Positions 1 to 8,552 of a stretch of 35,025 nt of DNA are shown one piece after another. The stretch's first letter is position 1; each line of letters opens with the position of its first letter. A model generated the notes under the pieces. It was not told the origin of the DNA. It ran no database searches and worked only from the letters and a program-made list of their open reading frames with translations. Source of the stretch: Chlamydia trachomatis (lineage in GTDB: Bacteria > Chlamydiota > Chlamydiia > Chlamydiales > 2-12-FULL-49-11); NCBI GenBank assembly GCA_945862365.1, contig CAMAXK010000013.1:1-35025 (forward strand), written 5' to 3'. The position numbers and the translations under genes were made by a program.

Positions 1-1468
1 GTAGAAAGTCAAAGATACCGCCACCATTATTATTTATGACGATAAGGATCAATGGGGTCTTTTGTTTACTCATTAAATGAAGGGCGCCTACATCGTGTAA
101 AAAGGTGCAATCTCCGATCACAGCGATAACTGGAGTATGTAAAGCATCGCAAATGCCAATTGCTGTGGAGATGTTTCCATCAATTCCGCTTACGCCCCGA
201 TTTCCATAGATTTTTTTTGTGATAGAGCGGGGAAATAAGAAATTATCCCCATAGCGGATGGATAAGCTATTGCCAAGAAAAATAGGAAGGGGCGTTTTAT
301 CAAGAATAGGAAGTAAACTTGTGATAACTACCGGCTCATAAAGGGTGTCCTCTTGCTCAAAAAATTCAGGAATAAGGTGATTGAGGGTTAAAGAATAGCC
401 TTTCCATAGGCTCTGGTAGAGGGAGGTGGGCTTGTGGATGATTTTATTATTGATCATTTTTGCAAAATGAGAAGGTTTCATAGAAACACGTGTATTGATA
501 GAAAGTGTGGGGTCGATATTTCGCTTGGAATCGGTAACTATGATTTGATGAGCAAAGGTGAGTGTTTTTGTCCACAGGAGAACATTTTTTGATATAATAT
601 GACCTCCTAAGAAGATCACTACATCAGGTTTAAATTGCGAAAGCTCCCCTACGTGATGAAGAATTTGATTATAATGAGAGATGATCATAGATGATCCACC
701 AAGCTCTCTGATCCCAGATAATGGATCTGGCAGGATGGGATAGCCAAGCTTTTCGCCTAATATAAGAATATCATTTGCTGCCCCTGTTTCACAGTTACCC
801 CCTGCAATAATAATACCCTTTTCAAAAGATGAGAGGATGTCGATGATGTAATCTAACGATTCTTCTGAAAGTGCTCGATCCGAAGTTAGGTGTTTAGTGA
901 GAGAATGGGACGCTATGTTTGATCCTGTCTCAGTGATTAAAGGTTCTCTAAAAGGTATATTAAGATGAACGGGAGTGTTTGTGGTTTTTGCTCGATAAAT
1001 GAGGTGGGATAATAATGAGGTGATCACTGCTGGATCAAAAGGATGAGGAGGGGCGGGGATTGTTTTAGAGCAGTCTACGTAGCTGCCAAATATAGCCTCT
1101 TGATCACATGTTTGATTGGTTCCTCGATCAAGATCTTCAAAAGGTCTATCGCAGGTAATCACTACAAGCGGGATGTTATCCATGTAAGCTTCCATCACTG
1201 CAGGAAATAAATTCACTGTAGCAGATCCAGATGTAGTTATGATGCACACTGGACTATTTAGCCCTTTTGAAAGACCAAGTGCGTAAAATCCTAATGAACG
1301 TTCGTCATAATGAAGGACAGTGGTTGCTCTAGGGTTATTTTCTAAGGCTTCAGCAAGGGGAGCGCTACGACTGCCGCTGCCAATACAGAAATGGGTCACA
1401 CCGAGGTTTACAAGATCAGAAATAATTAGGTTTGCGTATTCGTTATTAGTTTGACACGGCTTTTTCAA
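1..1468 (-). CDS. menD: MenD, SEPHCHC synthase (3' end outside window)
   Basis: Thiamine-diphosphate enzyme that joins isochorismate and 2-oxoglutarate to give SEPHCHC, the first committed step of classical menaquinone synthesis. I translated the minus strand by hand. The N-terminal part reads NEYANLIISDLVNLGVTHFC, then GSGSRSAP and LHYDERSLGFYALG with the conserved catalytic Glu of ThDP enzymes. Near the window edge VIGDCTFLHDVGALH and IVINNNGGGIFDF form the ThDP/Mg-binding region. The frame stays open to base 1, giving about 489 residues of a family usually near 560, so only the C-terminus is missing. The start is TTG at 1468-1466: a perfect AGGAGG lies six bases upstream (1480-1475) and there is no ATG nearby. 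It overlaps the end of menF by 23 bases, so the two are probably translationally coupled. Confidence 0.93.
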   Translation of the reverse strand, partial: MKKPCQTNNEYANLIISDLVNLGVTHFCIGSGSRSAPLAEALENNPRATTVLHYDERSLGFYALGLSKGLNSPVCIITTSGSATVNLFPAVMEAYMDNIPLVVITCDRPFEDLDRGTNQTCDQEAIFGSYVDCSKTIPAPPHPFDPAVITSLLSHLIYRAKTTNTPVHLNIPFREPLITETGSNIASHSLTKHLTSDRALSEESLDYIIDILSSFEKGIIIAGGNCETGAANDILILGEKLGYPILPDPLSGIRELGGSSMIISHYNQILHHVGELSQFKPDVVIFLGGHIISKNVLLWTKTLTFAHQIIVTDSKRNIDPTLSINTRVSMKPSHFAKMINNKIIHKPTSLYQSLWKGYSLTLNHLIPEFFEQEDTLYEPVVITSLLPILDKTPLPIFLGNSLSIRYGDNFLFPRSITKKIYGNRGVSGIDGNISTAIGICDALHTPVIAVIGDCTFLHDVGALHLMSKQKTPLILIVINNNGGGIFDFL

Positions 1469-2444
1469 GAAAAACCTCCTCTAGGGTATGGAATTTATTA
1501 TCAATTTCCTTTAGTTCATCCTCTGGCTTGGACAGTCGGATAATTCCTGCCCCGGCAAAGAGGGTGAATGTATTTTTTCTTATAAAAGCTGAACGTATAG
1601 CAACTTTCAACCTGCTATGATCTTGATGAAGCCATCCGATGCATCCGGCATAAAATTCTCTGTCAAAAGGTTCATGTTCTTTTAAAAATGAAAAAGCCGC
1701 ATCCTTTGGGATTCCTAACACAGCAGGGGTGGGATGAAGAGCATCTATCAACTGGGTATCAAAGGTAGAGGGGATTAAGGTACCTTGTACAGATTGAAAA
1801 AGATGCTCAAGATTTTTCGCCTTTTTTGTCCCTATTTCTGAGATAGATATATTTGTGCAGAAAGGTTTAATCGCCTCTACTACAAACTCAGTGACAAAGC
1901 GGTGCTCTTGTAAAAGCTTTTCAGTGAATAGTGATTGATTAGAGCAAGCCGTTACCGTACCGGCCAGACAATCTACAAAAATTTTATCTCCCTTTCTTTC
2001 AAAAAGTAGTTCAGGGGAGGATCCAAAGAACATCGTTTCTTCATCAGGTATATAGGCAAATACATTTTCCTTTGGAAAAAAGTGTAGAAGTGCAGCTAAT
2101 AACTTTTCAATGGGTAGTGTATGGTTAAAAGTATGAGTCCGTCTTTTTGCTAAAACAATTTTATGAAGCAAGCGTGTATTTTTGAATTTTTCGATAAGAC
2201 TTGCAATTGTTTGAGATGAAGTTTCAGTGGTGGAGGTGGGGGATAAATCTAGGAGGGGCTTTTCTGGAATTTCATATTTAAAATAGTGAGCAGGTTGAAA
2301 CAATAGTTCTATGCTCCCATCAAAACTTCTCATATAAAAGTGAGGAATATCAGCATTTGTAGCGCTTAAAACTCCTGCTCCGCAATAACCATCACACAAT
2401 AAATAAGGATAGTTTCCTTTAAAAGTTTGAAATAAGCGTTTCAC
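1446..2444 (-). CDS. menF: Isochorismate synthase (MenF family)
   Basis: Converts chorismate to isochorismate at the head of the menaquinone pathway. The 332-residue product has the chorismate-binding fold signatures in order: KIVLAKRRTHTF (general-base Lys), SPELLFERKG, LAGTV, a Glu in EHRFVTEFV, HPTPAVLGIP, EPFDREFYAGCIGW and AIRSAF...FAGAGI near the C-terminus with Mg-binding acidic residues. It is shorter than E. coli MenF (about 430) because the N-terminal region is reduced. A longer ORF begins at 2495, but I chose GTG at 2444: AGGAG lies seven bases upstream (2456-2452), and this GTG overlaps the menG stop in a GTGA junction, a standard coupling arrangement. Other members of the family make salicylate or anthranilate, but the menD and menG neighbours make the menaquinone role firm. 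Confidence 0.9.
   Translation of the reverse strand: MKRLFQTFKGNYPYLLCDGYCGAGVLSATNADIPHFYMRSFDGSIELLFQPAHYFKYEIPEKPLLDLSPTSTTETSSQTIASLIEKFKNTRLLHKIVLAKRRTHTFNHTLPIEKLLAALLHFFPKENVFAYIPDEETMFFGSSPELLFERKGDKIFVDCLAGTVTACSNQSLFTEKLLQEHRFVTEFVVEAIKPFCTNISISEIGTKKAKNLEHLFQSVQGTLIPSTFDTQLIDALHPTPAVLGIPKDAAFSFLKEHEPFDREFYAGCIGWLHQDHSRLKVAIRSAFIRKNTFTLFAGAGIIRLSKPEDELKEIDNKFHTLEEVFLEKAVSN
1475..1480 (-). promoter_or_regulatory. Shine-Dalgarno of menD
   Basis: AGGAGG on the minus strand, inside the end of menF and six bases before TTG. It is one of the strongest ribosome-binding sites in the window and decides the menD start. Confidence 0.8.
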
Positions 2445-3163
2445 AGCTTCTCTCCTACATAAAGAGTAACCATACCAAAAGTCATAGGATGACAATTGGT
2501 ATGGACAAACCCCGCCCTTTTTAAAAGATCAATAAATGCTTTCCCAGAGGGAAAAGTACGTATTGTTTCGTTAAGATAAGTATAGGCATATAAATGGTTT
2601 GAAAGCAAGTTTCCTATTTTTGGAAGGATGTATTTTAAGTAAAAAAGAGCAAGTTTCCTTAAAAAAACTTTCTCTGGGAGTGAAAATTCAAGAACAAGGA
2701 GCTTACCATTTTTTTTAAGAACTCGGTAAGCCTCTGCTAATGCTTTATCCACATTTTCCATATTTCTAATGCCAAAAGATAGGGTGCAAATGGAAAAATT
2801 TTCTGCTTCAAAAGGAAGATCTAAGGCAGATCCAGTAATCAATCCTTCCACCATGTAATTTTTCTTGCTCAGTTTATTTCTTCCGATGGTAAGAAGCTTT
2901 TCAGAAATATCAATACCTGTAAATCTACAATAAGGTCTTTTCTTTGCAAGAGCAAGTATTTGGGCGCAACTACCACAAGCAATATCTAACACATCTTCAT
3001 GGGAATCTTTAGGGATGAATTCAAGGGCCTTTTTTCTCCACCGCCTATCTAAACCAAAGGAAAGAAGGGTGTTAATAACATCATAGGTCTTTGAAATCTC
3101 ATCAAAGATTTTAGCTATCATAAACGTTTTTTTTTCTGTAGCCTCTTTCATGGGTGATAACAT
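2441..3163 (-). CDS. menG: Demethylmenaquinone methyltransferase (UbiE/MenG)
   Basis: SAM-dependent methyltransferase that methylates demethylmenaquinone in the last step of menaquinone synthesis. The 240-residue product shows the UbiE/MenG pattern: IFDEISKTYDVINTLLSFGL near the N-terminus with RRWRKKA after it, SAM motif I as LDIACGSC (the usual Gly-Thr-Gly is replaced by Gly-Ser-Cys), GIDISEKLL, then LSFGIRNMENVDKALAEAYRVLK and LVLEFSLP, which mark this family rather than generic methyltransferases. It is the first gene of the menG-menF-menD operon. The start at 3163 or the Met four codons later (3151) are both possible; neither has a clear Shine-Dalgarno. It could act on ubiquinone precursors too, but the operon argues for menaquinone. 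Confidence 0.92.
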   Translation of the reverse strand: MLSPMKEATEKKTFMIAKIFDEISKTYDVINTLLSFGLDRRWRKKALEFIPKDSHEDVLDIACGSCAQILALAKKRPYCRFTGIDISEKLLTIGRNKLSKKNYMVEGLITGSALDLPFEAENFSICTLSFGIRNMENVDKALAEAYRVLKKNGKLLVLEFSLPEKVFLRKLALFYLKYILPKIGNLLSNHLYAYTYLNETIRTFPSGKAFIDLLKRAGFVHTNCHPMTFGMVTLYVGEKL

Positions 3164-3240
3164 AAAACATTTGTTTTATTTACAGCAATAATTTTATTCA
3201 TCTTAAATTAAATTATTATTTAACAAAACACACGTTTATA

Positions 3241-3270
3241 TTGGAAAAAATCTTAATAATATCGTACATT
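3241..3270 (+). promoter_or_regulatory. Predicted sigma-70-type promoter for the first Inc-like gene
   Basis: TTGGAA (3241-3246), an 18-base spacer and TACATT (3265-3270), about 30 bases before the ATG at 3301. AAGGAGCTGGAG follows as a ribosome-binding site. Pattern-based only; the region is very AT-rich. Confidence 0.4.
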
Positions 3271-3300
3271 AAAGCCGCATAAAAGGAGCTGGAGTAAAAT

Positions 3301-3594
3301 ATGATAAGACCTATTGGAGAGCCTGGAGCGCCTTTTGTGGCAGATCGTGGTATATGTTTAAAAGAATACACTGCTAGAACTAAATTGTGTACCTCTGTTG
3401 CGTTATTAGGTATTTCAATTGCAATAGCAGGTGCGGTTGTAGGTGGTTTAAACAGCCAGAACTCTCAAAAATCCCTCATTATTGGGTTATCAGCTTTGCT
3501 TGCATCAATGTCTATTAGTACTATTGTTCAAACGTGTGCGTTAGATCGTATGGGAAGAGAACAGGTGATTCCAATAAGGATTAGTGAAGTATAA
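3301..3594 (+). CDS. Candidate inclusion-membrane (Inc-like) protein, 97 aa
   Basis: No homologue recognised by name. The visible architecture is a short polar N-terminus (residues 1-30), two hydrophobic segments (about 31-50 and 59-80) separated by a short polar turn rich in Ser, Asn and Gln, and a short charged tail. This bilobed hydrophobic hairpin is the defining feature of chlamydial Inc proteins, which are secreted by type III secretion and inserted into the inclusion membrane with both ends facing the host cytosol. There is no cleavable Sec signal. It has its own putative promoter and a good ribosome-binding site (GGAG six to seven bases from ATG), and two further Inc-like genes follow on the same strand. 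The Inc assignment is inference from topology; an ordinary small inner-membrane protein is the alternative. Confidence 0.6.
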   Translation: MIRPIGEPGAPFVADRGICLKEYTARTKLCTSVALLGISIAIAGAVVGGLNSQNSQKSLIIGLSALLASMSISTIVQTCALDRMGREQVIPIRISEV

Positions 3595-3596
3595 TG

Positions 3597-3616
3597 CAAT
3601 GTTCTGTATAACATTG
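3597..3616 (+). terminator. Weak hairpin after the first Inc-like gene
   Basis: CAATGTT and AACATTG form a perfect seven-base stem around a six-base loop just after the stop codon at 3594. There is no following T-run, so it may be an RNA-stabilising hairpin rather than an intrinsic terminator. Confidence 0.3.
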
Positions 3617-3770
3617 TAGTTATTGACAGTGAAGAGTTTATAAAAATTAATATTAATATTGAAAAATAACTTTTATTCATAAAGGGCGATGAAAAGTTGT
3701 GCCATTTAATATCAATTTTAAATTTAATTATGAATTAATGTTTTTCTTATGAAAAAATGCTAAAGTTTAG

Positions 3771-3776
3771 TATAAT
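3771..3776 (+). promoter_or_regulatory. Predicted -10 element for the second Inc-like gene
   Basis: A perfect TATAAT, 29 bases before the ATG at 3805, without a convincing -35 at 17 bases. A separate TTGACA occurs at 3623-3628 with only a poor -10 (ATTAAT) 17 bases downstream. Confidence 0.4.
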
Positions 3777-3804
3777 GAAAGTGTAATATAAAGAAGGAAT
3801 ATAA

Positions 3805-4203
3805 ATGCAGCCATATAGTAGATCAGCCACTCCTGGGGCAGTAGAAGCGGGAAGACTATCAATATCAGCCAATGACACGAGGAATAGGTCGAATGTATCA
3901 TCAACATCTGCTGTTGATGGAGGAGTCTTTACACCAATAAAGATAGCCAATTACCAAGATATTATAGTTGGTGGTCCTAATCAAAGCTTTTCTAATACAG
4001 AAAATGTTTGTAGGACTATACAGAAAGTGACCGCTGCTGCTGGATTAGTATTTCCTATACCTATGGTTTTTTATGGATTGATAAAAACTGGTCAAAATGA
4101 TTACACTACCGGGCTATTGTTAATAGCAGGATCATTCTACTTGATTGCTCTAAGTACTATTGCTATCCGTAGTATCCTTAATCTTGAACACCAAAGAACT
4201 TAG
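3805..4203 (+). CDS. Candidate inclusion-membrane (Inc-like) protein, 132 aa
   Basis: Unrecognised family. The first 65 residues are polar and rich in Ser, Thr, Asn and Ala, a composition typical of type III secretion signals. They are followed by two hydrophobic segments (about 75-93 and 102-124) joined by a short loop, TGQNDYT, and a short basic tail. The layout resembles the gene before it and the gene after it, although the sequences are not obviously similar, as is normal for Inc proteins. ATG at 3805 is preceded by AAGGA at a suitable distance and by TATAAT. An opposite-strand ORF at 3747-3950 overlaps the start but has no family features. The Inc call rests on topology and context only. 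Confidence 0.58.
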   Translation: MQPYSRSATPGAVEAGRLSISANDTRNRSNVSSTSAVDGGVFTPIKIANYQDIIVGGPNQSFSNTENVCRTIQKVTAAAGLVFPIPMVFYGLIKTGQNDYTTGLLLIAGSFYLIALSTIAIRSILNLEHQRT

Positions 4204-4232
4204 TTTTATCCACCATATATTTTTCTAAACTA

Positions 4233-4264
4233 AAAAACTTATTCTAAAAGGGATAGGTTTTTTT
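4233..4264 (+). terminator. Rho-independent terminator after the second Inc-like gene
   Basis: AAAAACTTAT (4233-4242) pairs with ATAGGTTTTT (4253-4262), one G-U pair included, around a ten-base loop, and the T-run continues to 4264. It lies 30 bases after the stop codon and suggests the Inc-like genes are separate transcription units. Confidence 0.55.
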
Positions 4265-4352
4265 GGTTTTTTCTATCAACATTTTTATTGATTTTTAGGC
4301 AAATAGAAGTTTTAATTTAATAAAAACTTTATTATTTACAAAGGAAATCTAT

Positions 4353-5627
4353 ATGAATGCAGGTGGAAAAGAATTGACAGATGTAGTTGTTCAAGGGACA
4401 GCTGGGGTTGTTAATAACCCAGATTCATTAAAGGATCGATTAACTGCTGTAATCCCTCAAAAAGGAGGGTGTTGTAATGTATGCCATACCATATCATTGG
4501 TGGTGGCCTCTTTTTTCGGGGCATGTGGCATAGCTGCCATCATAGGGGGTGCATTGGCAACAGCTGCCATATCTGCAGAGGTGGTGATTGCTTGTGGGGT
4601 TGCAATTTTTATTATTGCGGCAATTGCTTTTGGCTATATTTTTGACAAAAGACAAAATGGTGGACTTGAGGTAATTACTAAAAAACTTGAGGTGATTGCA
4701 GAGGAGTTTGAAGATCAGATTAATCAACTTGAGGGTGAAGTAGGTCGTCTAAAAGGAGAGGTAGACCGTCTTGGGGAGCAAGTCAATCATCTTAGAGGTG
4801 AAGTAGATCGTCTAGGAGAGCAGGTCAATCGTCTTAAAAGTGAGGTAGATGAGTTAGAAAAAGTAAGAAAGGAGCTTTCTGGTGAGCTTGATCGACTAGG
4901 TTTAGAGTTAGGTGAGTTTAAAGAGCAAAATGAAGCATTGAAGAAAACCCAGATCAAATTTGAAGAAATATCTTTAAAACTATTTATCACTCAAGAAATG
5001 TTAAGTATAACACAAATAAAACACGAGGAAACAGCGTTAAAACTTGATAAGACAAGTCAGGATCTTAAAAACACTCAAGCTTCTTTAGATGAAAACGTTC
5101 AAAAACTGGGAGTAACGCAGCAAAAATATGAAATAACCCAAGCGGCTTTAAAGGGTACTGAGGAAAGGTTAGCAGAAACGGAAGGGAAGTTTGAAGCAAC
5201 GCGGAAAGACTTTGCATCAAATGTTAAAGAGTTAGAAGTAACTAGAAAAAAAATGGAAGCATTACATCAAATTACGATGGAAAATGTTGCCGATGCTGAG
5301 GAGGTGTTAGATCGGATGATTAAGGCAATTGATGCAGAGGCAGCAGCGGATGCAAAAAATGCCGAAGCAGATGAAAAAAACAATAAGATGATGGCAGAAA
5401 TGCTTGCTGAAAGCCAAAGATTGCAGGAAAAGGAGGCAGCGCTTGATGAAAAAAATCATAGGATGATGGCAGAAATTTTGGCTGAAAATAAAAAATTACA
5501 GGAAAAAGAGGCGGCTTTTGATGAAAAAAACGCTGAAGCGGATGAGAGAAATAACAGAATAATGGCAGAACTTCTTGAAAAACTTCAAACATTAAAAGGA
5601 TTGGGTAATAATTCGGTCGATATATAG
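4353..5627 (+). CDS. IncA-like protein: bilobed membrane domain plus long coiled coil, 424 aa
   Basis: Residues 1-45 are polar and include CCNVC. Two hydrophobic segments follow (about 46-72 and 77-97), then FDKRQ, then an uninterrupted charged coiled coil from about 105 to 418 and a short polar end. IncA-type proteins have this order: a bilobed membrane hairpin and a cytosol-facing coiled coil, which in Chlamydia trachomatis IncA works in homotypic inclusion fusion through SNARE-like pairing. Here the coiled coil is considerably longer than in IncA (about 273 residues in total). It contains 14-residue repeats of the GEVDRLGEQVN type (residues about 128-169), a Thr-Gln-rich middle, and two 25-residue repeats starting DEKN with MMAE inside (residues 340-389). 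Start ATG 4353 follows AAAGGAAA. The name is by architecture only; I cannot show sequence homology to IncA. Confidence 0.65.
   Translation: MNAGGKELTDVVVQGTAGVVNNPDSLKDRLTAVIPQKGGCCNVCHTISLVVASFFGACGIAAIIGGALATAAISAEVVIACGVAIFIIAAIAFGYIFDKRQNGGLEVITKKLEVIAEEFEDQINQLEGEVGRLKGEVDRLGEQVNHLRGEVDRLGEQVNRLKSEVDELEKVRKELSGELDRLGLELGEFKEQNEALKKTQIKFEEISLKLFITQEMLSITQIKHEETALKLDKTSQDLKNTQASLDENVQKLGVTQQKYEITQAALKGTEERLAETEGKFEATRKDFASNVKELEVTRKKMEALHQITMENVADAEEVLDRMIKAIDAEAAADAKNAEADEKNNKMMAEMLAESQRLQEKEAALDEKNHRMMAEILAENKKLQEKEAAFDEKNAEADERNNRIMAELLEKLQTLKGLGNNSVDI
4734..4859 (+). repeat. 42-base tandem repeats in the coiled-coil gene
   Basis: Two full units, 4755-4796 and 4797-4838, encode GEVDRLGEQVNHLR and GEVDRLGEQVNRLK. 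They are flanked by half units at 4734-4754 and 4839-4859. The 14-residue period equals two coiled-coil heptads. The copies differ mostly at third codon positions. Confidence 0.85.
5370..5531 (+). repeat. 75-base tandem repeats in the coiled-coil gene
   Basis: Units 5370-5444 and 5445-5519 each encode 25 residues beginning DEKN and containing MMAE, LAE and LQEKEAA. A third partial unit starts at 5520. Near-identity of the copies points to recent duplication. Confidence 0.85.
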
Positions 5628-5665
5628 TTTTTTAAATTATAAGGGTAGCTTTTTTGACTCGGTTT

Positions 5666-5674
5666 TGCTATACT
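5666..5674 (+). promoter_or_regulatory. Predicted extended -10 promoter for the dciA-gyrB-gyrA operon
   Basis: TGCTATACT forms an extended -10 (TG, one base, TATACT). No good -35 lies at 16-18 bases. A transcript starting near 5681 would exclude the upstream TTG at 5665 as start of the next gene and favour TTG 5710. Confidence 0.4.
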
Positions 5675-5709
5675 TGGATTTTGGTATTGAATGCACGTGG
5701 GATATTCAT

Positions 5710-6030
5710 TTGACTAAAAGAATCAAAAAAAATCAGAAAGATACACCTTGGTCGAATATCGATGATGTGCTCCCTTCTGTTCTTGGTTCAATTATGCGAA
5801 TGAAGAATTCTAGACCAAAGGACATGGAAAATGTTTGGAGGGCTGTAGTTGATCCTAAGTATAGCAAGTATACAAGAGTGGAAAAAGTTGAAGAGGATAC
5901 TTTATATATAAAAGTATTATCAGGCGCTTTGTTTTCAGAGCTTGCAATGATTGGAACAGATGACATAATTGCAAGAATTCAAAGACAGGGAAATTTTCCT
6001 GGGATCAAAAGGTTGATTTACCGGAGGTAA
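5710..6030 (+). CDS. dciA: DUF721/DciA-like protein upstream of gyrB
   Basis: Small DUF721 protein; DciA members of this family load or assist the replicative helicase DnaB in bacteria without DnaC or DnaI. The 106-residue product has a basic N-terminus (KRIKKNQKD), the DUF721-like helix IDDVLPSVLGSIMRMKN, a central WRAVVDP typical of the family (tryptophan before a hydrophobic pair), and a beta-rich part TLYIKVLSGALFSELAMI matching the KH-like core. Position directly before gyrB is common for this family and, as I recall, is shared with Chlamydia. An ORF extends back to a TTG at 5665, but the putative -10 lies there; TTG 5710 gives the expected basic start. The Shine-Dalgarno is weak for either. 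DUF721 membership is fairly secure; the helicase-loading role is inferred from the family. Confidence 0.75.
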   Translation: MTKRIKKNQKDTPWSNIDDVLPSVLGSIMRMKNSRPKDMENVWRAVVDPKYSKYTRVEKVEEDTLYIKVLSGALFSELAMIGTDDIIARIQRQGNFPGIKRLIYRR

Positions 6031-8538
<2,508 letters not shown>

Positions 8539-8552
8539 GGGAAAGATAGATT

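Noticed and set aside
2445-2495. N-terminal extension of menF
   Set aside because: It would lie inside conserved menG codons; AGGAG and a GTGA overlap support the start at 2444.
3747-3950. 67-codon minus-strand ORF over the start of the second Inc-like gene
   Set aside because: No ribosome-binding site or family feature; the plus strand has a TATAAT, a ribosome-binding site and Inc topology.
4494-5592. Three minus-strand ORFs inside the coiled-coil gene
   Set aside because: They arise from the repetitive Lys/Glu codons of the real gene; composition (Phe/Pro/His or Ser rich) is that of an antisense shadow.
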